Positions 1 through 10,950 of a stretch of 64,000 bases of DNA are shown here, in pieces. Position numbers and translations under genes: made by a program. This DNA comes from Argentina anserina. Its lineage: Eukaryota; Streptophyta; Magnoliopsida; Rosales; Rosaceae. The stretch covers positions 20,162,395 to 20,226,394 of the forward strand of contig NC_065878.1 of assembly GCF_933775445.1 (NCBI RefSeq), read 5' to 3'. The notes below the pieces were generated by a model that saw only the letters and a list, made by a program, of their open reading frames with translations, did not search any database and was not told the origin of the DNA. How positions within the stretch are numbered: the stretch's first letter is position 1; each line of letters opens with the position of its first letter.

Positions 1-314
1 CTACGAATCAAATGACTTGTACCTTTTGGACAAGACCTATTTGATCTCATTAACGGCTGAGACTTGGTTGCTCCGAACAACCGCCTGATGCTAGCCGAAC
101 AGAAATGACTACCAGCATATTTTCCCAAGTAATCTGAGTTCCATTAAATAGATGAATGCAAAATCAATAACCATTATGCGAAAGTTCACCACGTGTATTA
201 TTAATACAGTTACTTTCCTACAACTTATAGCATAGATGCGTGCTAAATTCTTTCACTAAATTCTTTCTTTTCCAGCTTGCATCAACAAGCCAAAACACAA
301 CAGGTGTCAATGAG

Positions 315-452
315 TGCGCGCCAGCACTCTTGAGTCTAACTGGCCTGACTATGTAGCAATACAAACCCTTGTCTGTCACCAAGGCATTAAATTTCTGATC
401 TTCCAGGTCCGTCCCGATTTGGTTGCAGCCAGAATAGGCGTCTAGGGAGAGA
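315..452 (-). pseudogene. Ty3/gypsy reverse transcriptase fragment (decayed)
   Basis: Read on the minus strand, this stretch translates into a short piece of the Ty3/gypsy RT palm. It has the DAYSGxNQI block, a TDKGLYCY block and a degenerate version of the PFGLKNAGA block (here the Pro-Phe-Gly is changed and the following residues are lost). Sequence outside the block no longer reads as RT and I see no LTRs nearby, so this is a short relic. The blocks are seen directly; the lineage follows from established knowledge of gypsy RT motifs. It has no likely function. Confidence 0.75.
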
Positions 453-2463
453 CGTGAAAAGGCAATGCAGATACAGAATCAAAATCCTAAATTAGTTATA
501 AACTTATGGATCACTTGATCCCTATTGTATATAACTATATATACAGGCCTTTGTAGTCTTTTGCTGGCAGGCCTGAGTTAATTAACTTTGAGAGCTTATG
601 CTTCTTTCAACTAACTAATTAGAGCAGATTGTCCCTACATCAGTGACTAAGCCAAAATGTCAAACGAGTTGATCACCTACATTCTAGATTTACCACCTCC
701 AATATTATGCAATTAGTTGTGTATCCGATTTCAAATTATTACTCTACAACATAACCCCTAAGGGCCCCTTATCAACCAAGTAAAAAGGATGTATGGGAAT
801 AGAACAAGGGGAAAATGTAACAGTATATATAAAAAGAATGTTTCAAACACAATGAACTAAGATTCTGCAAACCTTAGCTTGTACTTATGACCACATGGGT
901 ATTCTTCTTCACAATATAATTTACACAGGTGTATAGCACTTGTATGGTATTTATGCGGCTGGAGAAGGAAACAAAACGTAAGTATCATAACATAATTTGT
1001 GTGATCATTTTTCTTATATATAGCTGATATTCATCTGAAAAGACATATCCAAATTATACTAAGTAACTGCAACCATAACCGGCAGTTCAGCTACAATACA
1101 AGGTCACTACAATTGAAAATTCATAGCAACAGTTAAGACGAGATGCTTGTGATCACGCCGTGGAGTTGGATTAAGCCAAAGCAATTAAAGCTCTGAAGCA
1201 AAGAACAGAACAATAATAGGAGGATTAAGCCAAAGCAACTAAATGTACCTAGTTGTTTGGCCCATGCCTGCATAAAAGAGGTGTTAGATGGCATGGTGTA
1301 CGACATCAAGTCATCAAGGGACAAGGACGCCTTCTGATCCATCTCAGTACCACAAGGAACCTGAATCGAACCCATTAATAAACTACCAAATGTTTAGACT
1401 TTGGATCAATTACGTAAAGGAACTCAAATGGAAAACAGCTTTATTTTTTGTCAGTGCAACACAAGAGCAATTATCCACCATGTCTTGTTATAAGAAAAAA
1501 TATAAGAAACTCTTCCATGAGGAAGAATGGAAGAAAGAGTATCAATGCTTTTGCAGCAGTCAGAACCAGGGCCACGATTCATAAGGGTATATAGCTCGAC
1601 AAGGCAATCATTATAATTCTAGTGTATAGATGAACAAAACTACAGACTGACAAAATCGCACCTCAAACTGTGTCGCATCATATAAACATGCAATGGTAAA
1701 CACCAGTGGCGAGGAGCACAAGCACCACTGCAGAAACACTTTAAAAATCCTGAAGTATAAATTGTAATAGAGCTTCACAAGTATCAACCTGATTTGAAGA
1801 AACACTTGATAGGAGCACATACGTGTGGCAGGGAGATGGGCATCAGTACAAGTTAATATGCAGACTCGCAAAATACTGAATAAAGGCTAAAAGAAACATA
1901 CAAACCTCACAGCAGCGATGGTGTCTACGGTCTCTAAATCTCTGGCATTTCACCATTCACATGTCAGATCTCGATGACACGGAACCCACTCAGACCCAAT
2001 TACACAAGCACATCAGCTAAGTTAGTGACAACTGTTCTGCAAATACAGGACTGAGCACAACTGAGCGTCCTTGCAGTGACCCAAGCATTGGCACCTATAC
2101 CTTTCGGCAGCAGCACATTAGTTACCTGAGAATCCCCGGTACCGCCTCAGTGGGTGGCCACAATTGTGCTTCAGAGGCTTATTAAGCTTTGTTTGGAGGC
2201 CGATGACATCAGGGACTGGCGGAGGTTCTTCAGGAGAATTCTACGTAGGATCAGACAAATGGAGTCCCCCGGATCGGCTGTGATCGGAGTCAGAGTTCAT
2301 TTTGGGAGTCCAACTAATGGGGTGATCAACAAATCACAACATGATGCTTTGATAACAATATTTCCAAAGAGGAGCAAATAAACATCAATGCTTTATTCGA
2401 ACAAAACAATTATAATTTATGTACGTCAATACAAATCTCACATGAATCTTACAAACACTCGTA
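453..2463. other. Intergenic, one unplaced exon-like segment
   Basis: About 2 kb of AT-rich sequence without a recognisable gene. The only exon-like piece is on the minus strand at 1249-1360: an open frame entered after a CAG and left before GTACAT, coding for roughly 37 residues with the string SYTMPSNTSFMQAWAKQL. I could not assign it to a family or find partner exons. A 75-codon plus-strand frame at 2154-2381 is basic and arginine-rich but shows no family signature. Confidence 0.4.
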
Positions 2464-3879
2464 CTATAAATTGTAACTCAACCTTCTTCTCTTGTTCTTG
2501 TTGATGATCACGTATGGGCACACCTTCACATGAGCAATAATAGTCTGACTGCCATTTTCGATCATTCCATGTTCACCATACTTCACATCCTTAAGATGGA
2601 TCAAGTATTTATCAAAAGACACTTGTTCGTCCATAAGATATTGGGCATTTTGCACAAGCAGAACGAAATAATATTGTCGTGGCAGATTCAACTTCTTCTT
2701 CTTGAGCTCATTCCTAAGCTCGTACACATAATCAGAAAGATACATATCTTCCAGTTCCACCACAGTTCCTTCATCATCAACAATCATATTCACCTTAAGA
2801 TCGAATTTATGTGGGTTATAGTTAATAATCTGTAGTATATCACCGCTGCGTACGTTAGTATACGTATAACACTTCCTGTTCTGCTCCAAGCGAGTGAACG
2901 TTGGACCCCTGGATGTCATCAGTTCGTGATACACCTCGTGGACACCCCAAATTGAAACAAATTGGGGACTGTCTTGGTAAATATTACATATTTGGTACTT
3001 GAGATTAAAATTCCCCTCCCAGCAATTTTGTCTCCCACAGAACTTCACCAACACTTTTGCATCTTCTTCTTGTTCATGTAGTACTTGCGGTACTGGAACT
3101 ACATCTATAGTATCACCACAGCGAACCCGATGAAAATGTAACGATTCTTTCTCGAACATGACAGACACTCGATGCATGAAGAGGTAATGTGGAGGGAGAG
3201 GGAAGTCTGCCCCGTCAAGATGCTCCCTTAGATATCCTACGCCACTGTACTTGTTGATTGTCAACTCCACCACTGCCGCCTTTGAGTGCATGAAAATCCT
3301 CACATACAACTTGATCTCGTTTTCACCAAAACAATCGGGGAATAAGTATGGATCTGATGAGAAAAAAATGTGATTCCCTAAGCATCCGGGAATCTCTTGA
3401 GTAGATGCAGAGAAGCTAATACAGTCATCCACAAATAAACTTCGATCTTTCTTCAAGCTTTTCATTTCAACCCATTGCTTCTCAAGTTCCTGCAGCTTGT
3501 AAACCTTGCATCCATGGCTCACGCATGTCTTCACTAAAAGTAGATCCCCTAGTGACTCCACTAGTTTGTTAATACTGCAACGATGACAAGTTAATGAAGA
3601 GGCGATATGTGTCACCGTTAAGGAGGAATCAATGGATACAGTTGTACCATAGTTTCCAACAACAAAGATCTTGCTCTTGTAAAAGATAACGTCTTGATTA
3701 ATTTCTTGGTCTTCAAAGAGTACATGTTGTACTAAGGTGCACTCTTGCATCTCAACATTTTCAATGTGTTCGTAGTAGTATAGTTTTTCCATATCCACCA
3801 CCATGCGCGCATGCCATTGAGGATCTGAGGACATGACCACCTTCTTTTCGACCTCGTTGGAATTGGAGTTGCGCAGACT
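2464..3879 (-). pseudogene. DUF295/KIB-type protein, 3' part with three ubiquitin-like folds (split gene)
   Basis: This is the downstream part of a gene cut by the copia element to its right. It is open for 456 codons from the first ATG at 3834, and in frame further up to the insertion point at about 3879. Numbering from the in-frame GTG at 3840, residues 75-165 match DUF295, the beta-propeller-like region of plant F-box/KIB proteins: a VESLGDLLLV block, then VYKL, WVEMKSL, SLFVDDCISFS and CLGNHIFF. After DUF295, three segments (about 176-251, 261-340 and 346-442) each look like a ubiquitin-type beta-grasp, the first two ending in a GDTI- or GDIL-like turn. The C-terminus is basic (NKNKRRR), a possible nuclear signal. 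DUF295 proteins normally end after the propeller, so this tail is unusual. The DUF295 call is strong. The ubiquitin-like reading is my inference from spacing and hydrophobic pattern. No stop codon or frameshift is seen in this part. Confidence 0.75.
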
Positions 3880-3884
3880 ATAGT

Positions 3885-4052
3885 TGAAGAATTTGATTAT
3901 ATTACTTGATCACTTAATGAATGTATACAACATCAAATTGGCCTATATAAGCTAACTAAACTATTTTTGGTGACAAATGCTTCCTTGATTTCCTCCGTGA
4001 ATCACTCCCGTGATTTCTGGAATTAATCATGCTAAAGCTAAAGTGAATCGCA
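3885..4052 (-). repeat. 3' LTR of the copia element
   Basis: 168 bp, starting TGAAGAATTT and ending GAATCGCA on the plus strand, so it is bounded by TG and CA. It is a near copy of the right-hand LTR (6 substitutions, none in the first 55 bp). The purine tract at 4053-4070 directly adjoins it, which fixes this end and shows that this is the 3' LTR of a minus-strand element. Confidence 0.92.
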
Positions 4053-4070
4053 CTAACACTCACCCTCAAG
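4053..4070 (-). promoter_or_regulatory. Polypurine tract of the copia element
   Basis: On the minus strand the sequence is CTTGAGGGTGAGTGTTAG, the usual form of the second-strand priming tract of plant copia elements. It lies immediately before the TG of the 3' LTR. Confidence 0.8.
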
Positions 4071-7000
4071 TTGGCGCATATTCATCAACCATGCCCAACT
4101 TGCTAAGTGCGTCATAAAAAGCCTGTTTAGACACTCATTTTGTGAGCATATCGGCAAGTTGCTCTTTTGTAGGAACAAAAGGAAAACTAATGATCTTCGC
4201 GTCTAGCTTCTCTTTTATAAAGTGACGATCAACTTCCACATGTTTTGTACGATCATGTTGCACAGGATTATGTGAAATATCAATAGCTGCATTGTTGTCA
4301 CAGTACAGCTGCATAACACTTTTAGGCTTAATACCCAAATCTTGTAGCAAATTTCTAAGCCATAAAAATTCACACACTCCCTGAGTCATACCTCTGTATT
4401 CTGTTTCAGCACTAGATCGAGCTACCACATTTTGTTTCTTACTCCTCCACGTAACAAGATTGCCTCCAACAAATGTAAAGTACCCTGATGTGGACCTCCG
4501 ATCGGTAATATTTCCAGCCCAGTCTGCATCTGTGAAGCCACAAATCTCAAGGATATTGTTGTGATTAGAAAACATTACTCCTCTCCCTGGAGCTGACTTC
4601 AAGCACCTCAAAATCCTCACAACAGCATCCATATGATCCACACTCGGATTATGCATGAACTGACTCACTACACTTACTGCATACGCAACATCTGGCCTGG
4701 TATGTGACAAATAAATCAGACGTCCAACTAACCTCTGATAACGAGTTTTATCAGTGGGCACTTGATCTGGGTACTCTGCTAACCGATGGTTCTGCTCAAT
4801 AGGAGTATCAATTGGAGTGCAATCTAACATACCTGTCTCTGTTAGTAGATCAAGGATGTATTTTCTCTGACACAAATAGATACCATCACTTCCCCGGGCT
4901 ACCTCAATACCCAGGAAGTACTTGAGTGTACCTAGGTCCTTCATTTCAAACTATGTGGCTAGCTGCTTTTGTAATCTGTCCACCTCAATAGTATCATTAC
5001 CAGTAACTACCATATCGTCAACATATATGATTAGGGTTGTTACCTTCCCTTGTTGGTGTTTGAGAAATAATGTGTGGTCTGAATTACTCTGCGTGTAGCC
5101 AATTTTCCTCATAAATTGTGAGAATCTTCCAAACCAAGCACGAGGTGACTGTTTAAGACCATACAAAGACTTTCTTAATCTGCATACAGAGTTACTTGGA
5201 GAAGTGGCCACATATCCAGGCGGAAGATCCATGTATACTTCCTCTGTTAGTTCTCTATGAAGGAATGCATTTTTAACATCAAACTGCCTAAGTGGCCAGT
5301 TCAAGTTAGCAGCGATAGAGAGCAATACCCGGATAGTGTTTATCTTTGCAACATGTGCAAATTTCTCATCATAGTCTATGCCATATGTCTGGGTGAACCC
5401 CTTTGCTACTAGGCGTGCTTTATACCAGCTTACTGACCCATCTGGATTGTGCTTCACTGTAAACACCCATCGACATCCTACAGTCTTCTTGCCATATGGT
5501 GGAGGTACAAGCTCCCAAGTATTGTTCTTTTGTAATGCTTCCATCTCTTCATCCATTTCTTTCCTCCATTTTGGATCTCCCAATGCATCATGCACTCTGT
5601 TAGGTACTGATACAGTAAATATTTGATTCACAAATGACTCATATGACTTAGATAATCTTTTGGTAGATATAAAATTGGCCACCGGATACTTGGCTTTAGT
5701 CTGAAGGGTAGGTTCATATTTTTTTTGTGGGTTGACCTCGAGTAGACCTATTTGGCAAAACATATTGTCTACTATTAGCCTGAATAGAATGACTAACCTC
5801 AAATGAGTGATCTTCTGTACCAGGAGAGCTTTGGTCAGGGGTATAAACAGTAGTACGGGATACATGAGGGGCAGTTGTGTTGTTAGCTTCTTGTGCCTGA
5901 ATCTCTTGAGTGACGACCTCCGGTGGTGCCTGTGTGGCTGACACCTTGGTAATCTCAACGGAACCTGTTACCATATCAACTGGCTCATTTGTCTCCCCTC
6001 TCCATGATACAACTCTTCAAAATAGGAATTCTTCCCCTGAAGAGCAGTATCAGAAGAGGAAAAATAACTCATGTCCTCAAAAAATGTAACATCCATAGTG
6101 ACATAGTACTTCCGAGTAGGAGGATGATAGCACCGGTACCCTTTCTGATGTCCTCCGTACCCAACAAACACACATTTAACTGCCCGGGCATCCAACTTAG
6201 AACGCTGATGTTGTGGAAGATGAACAAAAGCAACACAACCGAAAACACGAGCAGGAAGATTATGAAAAGAGGGTAATGAGACATGAGATGCAAGCACCTC
6301 ATAGGGAACTTTTCCTTGAAGGACACGAGATGGAAGACGATTAATGAGGTGGGTGGAAGTAATGACAGCATCACCCCAAAGGTATTTAGACATGTGGGCA
6401 CTAAAAAGAATACACCGAGCCATTTCAAGTAAATGACGATTTTTTCTTTCAGAAACCCCATTTTGCTCAGGTGTGTAAGGACACGTTGTTTGATGAATAA
6501 TTCCGTGTGTGTTAAAGAACTCATGAAAGACATGATTCACATATTCCCCCCTATTATCAGACCGAAGAACTCTAATTGTGGCATTATATTGGGTTTGGAC
6601 AGTGGTATAGAAGGCTTGAAAAGCTGGAAAAACCTCATCTTTAGTTTTGAGGAGAACAACCCACGAAAGACGGGTACAATCATCAATAAAAGACACATAA
6701 TACCGCATCCCTGACACAGTAGACTCTTTGGATGGTCCCCAAACATCAGAATGAATTAATTCAAAAGGAATAGTACTTTTATTAGAAGTACTAGGGGAAT
6801 AAGTAGACCGATGACTCTTGTCTAAAACACATGTCTCACAACGTAAAGAAGACTCATCCACATGAATAAACAAAGTAGGCATAGATTTTTTCATAACACT
6901 AAAAGATAGATGCCCTTAGCGACGATGCCATAACCAAATTTCACTTAGCTTGTCAGAAGTGGAGATTAAAGTGGTCCGAGATTGTGTCCCTGGTTTCTCC

Positions 7001-7386
7001 CCCGCATATGTCTGATCCAGATGAAACAACCGACCCCTCAAATACCCCCGACCAATTAGCTCCCCGGTTAGAAGATCTTGAAATATCGCATACATAGGAA
7101 AAAATGTCACAGAGCACTTAGCATCAGTGTTCAATTGGGGAACAGATATCAAATGATGAGATAAATCAGGTACATATAGTACATTATGAAGCTCTATTGT
7201 GGGAGTAATACGAACTGACCCTTTCCCTAATACAGGGAATGCCTCACCATTAGCATTAGTAACATAGGGTACTGGTGGAGGAGACAATACGGAAAAAAAA
7301 GATTTATCATAAGTCATATGATCAGACGCATCAAAATCAATAATCCATGTATTAGAACCAATAAAGTTAGAAATGTGTAAAGCCAT
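4066..7386 (-). pseudogene. Copia pol: protease-integrase-RT-RNase H, inactivated
   Basis: Domains in order on the minus strand: a protease region starting near 7386, where the usual Asp-Ser-Gly active-site triad reads Asp-Phe-Asp; the integrase zinc and catalytic core at about 6930-6300, with HSDVWGP, SDNRGEY and PYTPEQNGVSERKN blocks; RT at about 5600-4950 with an intact YVDDM; and RNase H at about 4600-4140 with DADWAG and SSAETEYR. Disabling changes are stops at 6916-6918, 4951-4953 and 4135-4137, a frame change near 5970 and another at an eight-base homopolymer (5719-5726). Two of the stops are single-base changes in otherwise conserved blocks. The frame ends at the normal position 4066, next to the purine tract. 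Host-type transposon pol; the copy is dead by itself. Confidence 0.92.
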
Positions 7387-8171
7387 ACCAATTTCCGGTT
7401 TGATGCAGCGGAAACAAAAAAAGATTTTGAATCTGTCTTGGGTGCACTTGCACTGTCGGTGAACCTACACTGACAACCAAGATTTTTTTCAAAAAAATCG
7501 GATCGAACCGGGTCGGGTTGGAAGCGGACCGGGTTGGAAGCAGACCGGGTCGGGTCGGAAGCAACCGGGTCGGGCCGGGTTAGAAGCGGGCCGGGCCGGG
7601 TTGGCTGGTATGGTTGAAATCGGGTCGGGAATTCGCCGAATTATTGCGCGAATTCGGATCTCGCGAATTCGGGCCGGGTCGTCGTCGATTTTTCCGGCTT
7701 CCTGCGCCTCCGGAGGTGCGGCTATCGGGGATCCTGAAGAAACGAGTTCGTCGTCGGCGCCGGTGATGAACCAACATAATGGGAGTTGCCTGTGGAAGTG
7801 GGCTTGGTCGCTACGCACCTCCGTACTTCGACTCCGCCTCCTTGATCGTCGTCGGAGCGGAGAGCGACGTGGTTTGGTAGCTGCGCCTCCTTGATCGTCG
7901 TCGGAGCGGGGAGGACTTGATCACGGGGAGCGGGAATCACAGGGAGGACTGGCGTCTGTGTCGACTGCGTCTTCGTCGGCGTCGGAGTGGGAGCGACGTC
8001 TGCGTCTACGCCTCCGTCGTCGCTGCGGGGAGAGCAGAGATACCAAGCAGCCTCGAGTTTTTCTCGGGGAGCGCTTCGTCGGAGCGGGATACCAAGCAGG
8101 CAAGCATCGTCGAGTTGTCCTCGGCAAGACAGAAATGCACGGCCAAAAAACCCAGAAAAAACAGAGACTCA
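7387..8171 (-). other. GC-rich leader replacing gag in the copia element
   Basis: About 785 bp between the PBS and the protease. A complete copia gag with its CCHC knuckle would need more room, and no gag motif is visible in any minus frame. The segment is rich in CGGGTCGGGT-type units (about 7510-7620) and holds a near-perfect duplicate of a 27-bp block ending GATCGTCGTCGGAGCGG, at about 7837-7863 and 7885-7911. Short open frames here are composition artefacts. Confidence 0.7.
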
Positions 8172-8183
8172 GCTCTGATACCA
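8172..8183 (-). promoter_or_regulatory. Primer-binding site (initiator tRNA-Met)
   Basis: The minus strand reads TGGTATCAGAGC, complementary to the 3' end of plant initiator tRNA-Met and the standard PBS of plant copia elements. Three bases separate it from the 5' LTR. Confidence 0.9.
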
Positions 8184-8186
8184 AGT

Positions 8187-8764
8187 TGAAGAATTTGATT
8201 ATATTACTTGATCACTTAATGAATGTATACAACATCAAATTGGAAAAAACTTGCGTACAAACTAGTATGTACGCGTGCGTCCAAACTCTCGTTTATTTGC
8301 ACACTTTGCGAATATAAATACATGATTTTAACCGTTCAAAGGTTTAGTTTATTACTAAAGATCATTTCTGTAAAAGATCAACATAAACAAAAATCGTCTT
8401 CATAGTCGATTGCATCAAACAAATGAACGGTTATGGTGAAAGTTAGTAGTCTCATGATCAACCGTCAATTTGTTTGATGCAATCGACTATGAAGACGATT
8501 TTTGTTTATGTTGATATTTTACAGAAATGATCTTTAGTAATAAACTAAACTTTTGAACGGTTAAAATCATGTATTTATATTCGCAAAGTGTGCAAATAAA
8601 CGAGAGTTTGGACGCACGCGTACATACTAGTTTGTACGCAAGTTTTTCCCCATCAAATTGGCCTATATAAGCTAACTAAAGTACTTTTGGTGACAAATGC
8701 TTCCTTGATTTCTTCCGTGAATCAATCCCGTGATTTCCGGAGTTAATCATGCTAAAGCTAAAGT
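8187..8764 (-). repeat. 5' LTR of the copia element, split by a MITE
   Basis: The LTR sequence runs 8187-8241, is broken by the MITE at 8242-8650, resumes after the 9-bp duplicate 8651-8659, and stops at 8764. Compared with the left LTR, its terminal 8 bp are missing together with 5 bp of adjoining target duplication. The join sits at a repeated AGT, as expected for a small slippage deletion. Confidence 0.9.
8242..8650. mobile_element. Fold-back MITE, Mutator-like (9-bp TSD)
   Basis: 409 bp made of two arms of about 190 bp that are inverted copies of each other around a loop of about 25 bp. The left end reads GGAAAAAACTTGCGTAC and the right end is its near-exact complement. The 9-bp duplicate CATCAAATT lies at 8233-8241 and 8651-8659, and the undivided sequence is present once in the other LTR (about 3931-3939). 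The 9-bp duplication and very long inverted repeats point to the Mutator superfamily. It has no coding capacity. Confidence 0.92.
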
Positions 8765-9107
8765 TTAATTCGTCTGGAAACGACTCGGAATCAGGTTCTA
8801 AAGGCAACGTGGTGGAAAGTGGATGTAACAACAGACAACGGTTTTCAGGTTTGACTTCTCGGACTTTAACAATCCATTCCATTGAACTTGAACTTGAACT
8901 AGAACTAGAAGCTTTTGAAGCTGGCTGCACAAGATGATACAGGGTGCTCTTGACGAATGTGTAGACTGAATCTATACCCTGAAGGCGAACTTGGATGGGA
9001 ACCTTGTTGATCTCATGTGGAGGAATATACGTGCTCTGAGTAACATCAAGCTTCGTATGCATGCATCTTCCTATACTCACAATTAATTCAATAGGAAGTA
9101 CCATCAT
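8765..9107 (-). pseudogene. DUF295/F-box gene, 5' part (split gene)
   Basis: This is the N-terminal 114 codons of the gene whose remainder lies at 2464-3879. The frame starts with ATG at 9107, after an upstream in-frame stop. Residues 4-21 (LPIELIVSIGRCMHTKLD) match the start of the F-box in DUF295 proteins, but the second half of the F-box is missing and the chain goes directly to IPPH. A serine run (about 67-75) follows, then WIVKV and the LLLHPLS block, which open the DUF295 domain. It reads without stops up to the retrotransposon junction, and the two parts join in frame once the element and one copy of the 5-bp duplicate are discounted. The shortened F-box suggests SKP1 binding was already weak or lost before the insertion; that is inference. 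Confidence 0.8.
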
Positions 9108-9109
9108 TC

Positions 9110-9749
9110 GACGAGGGTATTAGAATTCGAAGAAGCTAGGGCTAGAAGTAGGCTCAGTCGTCTTTGTTGTTACACCAGCTCTGTTATTTACAGGATATTA
9201 AACTCTTAATTCCCTGTTTACAACTAATTCCTATTCCTAATAGGATAATTTGCTAAATAATTACCCAGGTCTATACAACTCAAATAGACATTCCTAATCT
9301 AGTTAGAATGGAGAAAAGATTTGATTTCTCAAGATCTTAAGACATTTTCAACCTCAATTTTTGTCATTCCTAATTTTGGGAGGGATATTTCAACCTCTAA
9401 TTAATCTAAGCATCTCTTCCCAAAGCTCCTGCGTGCACTTGAAAATGAATCTCAGCCATTCTGTACACCACCTTATTGTACGTTTCTATGCAGTGTAAAT
9501 TCTAATACATACATAATATTATGTTTCTAATACTAAGATATGGGCCGGGAAACCAAATAAGCATTTTCCTTTCTCCTAGCAGATTACAAACTGTTTTTTT
9601 TTTCATGAAACAAACCAACTAATTGCTTAGGTAAATGTAGTCAATCCGGGACAAAAAAGGACTGGAGTGACAAAATTACCAATGAGTTGTTGGAGCAGGC
9701 ACAGAGAGACCCATAAACAAAAGCTACTAGAAAAGAAATCAGCCCATCC
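9110..9749. other. Intergenic, nothing recognised
   Basis: AT-rich DNA upstream of the split DUF295 gene and downstream of the LINE remnant. It would contain the promoter of the former. I see no clear TATA box and no reading frame of note. Confidence 0.4.
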
Positions 9750-10950
9750 CCTGCTGAGGCTCCGACGAGGCAGCCGGTGGAGAGTCCCTTTTCATTACCG
9801 CACCAATAGAAGGAGGAGGAAGTTCGGTCCAACAGAGAGGACCCTCGCTCCGAAAAATGAGCTTAGCAGCCATATGCACCGCCATATTAGCTCTTCTTGG
9901 AACCCAGTTCTAGCTACACGAATCAAAGTCAACTCGGGAGGCTCTGATTTGATTCAAACAGTGAAAGGATCTCCAATTCTTTCACTCTGCCCTTTTAAGA
10001 TCCTCAATGTTATTCCCTGAGTCCGATTCTAGTATGATGTCACGACATCCCCTGCTTTTTGCAACAACCTTACCATTTAGTAAAGCCAAAGCCTCGGCTG
10101 CATCAACATCCTCAGCACTACACTCAATGGAGGCACCGGCAATGTTGGTTCCATTGTGGTCGCGAATGACAACTCCAACTCCCGTCCGGTTAGGGGCACG
10201 CCAAGATGCATCACAGTTTATACAGACTGCCAGGGCGGGAGAGTCCATTGCTGATAACCCACAGGTCCAATAGAAGCCTGGGTACGCTTCATCAAACTCA
10301 TAGCCCCAGAAAATTCAGAAAACAGTTGATCTGCTTGAGCAATGACACCAAGAGGAGATAACTTCGATCCCTTGTAGATGAAGCTGCACCTAGCTTTCCA
10401 GATGGACCAAAGTACAGTAGTAGACACACATCACGACACAACATTTCCTCCTTAGCTGTAGGCTCTCTAGAGAATTAACAAACATAGCTAATCTAGGGTA
10501 GTCACAGCTTGTCGATCAATGTGCACACCCAATAGAGAGCTAAACCATACAAGCAACACCCAAGGACATAGCAGTAGTACATGGGCTAAGGATTCCTCCT
10601 CTTGATGGCACATAGGACTAGTAATTAGCTTTCTCTTGTGCAAATTGGAGCCAGTAGGTCCAATATTGCTGACTACCCTCCAGATGAAAAGCTTAACTTT
10701 CAGGATGGGCTACAGTTTCCAAACCAGCTTTCAGATTGATCGGTCAACGGTATGGGAAATGCTCAGACCGGTAGAGACCATGGCCTCCAATTTCTTGCGC
10801 AACAACTGATAACCACCATTTACCATGTACTCCCCCCTTTTTTTTAAAATGCCATATCAGGTTATCCTTCACAGTAGAGTGACCAAACTTACAATCATTT
10901 ATGCATTGAGACATCGCTGGGGAGATGTATTCCAAAATGGCACTCAAATC
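9750..10950 (-). pseudogene. LINE remnant: zf-RVT plus RNase H-like domain
   Basis: On the minus strand, frames at 10947-10620 and 10427-9980 carry the zinc-binding tail of plant LINE RT: a KVKLFIWRV block, then CHQEEESLAHVLLLCPW. An RNase H (RVT_3) domain follows, with INCDASW, GVVIRDHNG and a WVPRRANMAVHMAA block near 9870. Continuity is broken by several frame changes and stops, so this is an old 5'-truncated copy. The domain order is that of plant L1-type LINEs that carry a C-terminal RNase H. No poly(A) tail or target duplication could be fixed. Confidence 0.8.

Larger units (their letters stand above)
3885..8764 (-). mobile_element. Ty1/copia LTR retrotransposon, gag-less, inserted in the DUF295 gene
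   Basis: The element lies on the minus strand with 168-bp LTRs at 3885-4052 and 8187-8764; the latter is interrupted by a MITE. It has a primer-binding site complementary to initiator tRNA-Met at 8172-8183 and a purine-rich tract at 4053-4070. The internal coding order is protease, integrase, RT and RNase H, which is the copia order. The LTRs differ at 6 of about 160 comparable positions. Five base pairs (plus-strand ATAGT at 3880-3884) flank the left end; on the right the duplicate is fused to the LTR by a small deletion. No gag coding can be found, and pol carries several stops and frameshifts, so the copy cannot be autonomous. Confidence 0.93.

Noticed and set aside
2090..2135. CTTTCGGCAGCAGCACATTAG, which recalls the start of U6 snRNA
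   Set aside because: The rest of the U6 sequence, including the ACAGAGA box region, is absent, and plant U6 begins differently.
2154..2381. 75-codon plus-strand frame, Arg-rich
   Set aside because: It has an ATG-less start region (GTG start), no family signature and no promoter or splice support.
7489..8317. Cluster of Arg-rich frames on both strands in the copia leader
   Set aside because: CGG/GTC repeat composition explains them; no gag or other motif is present.
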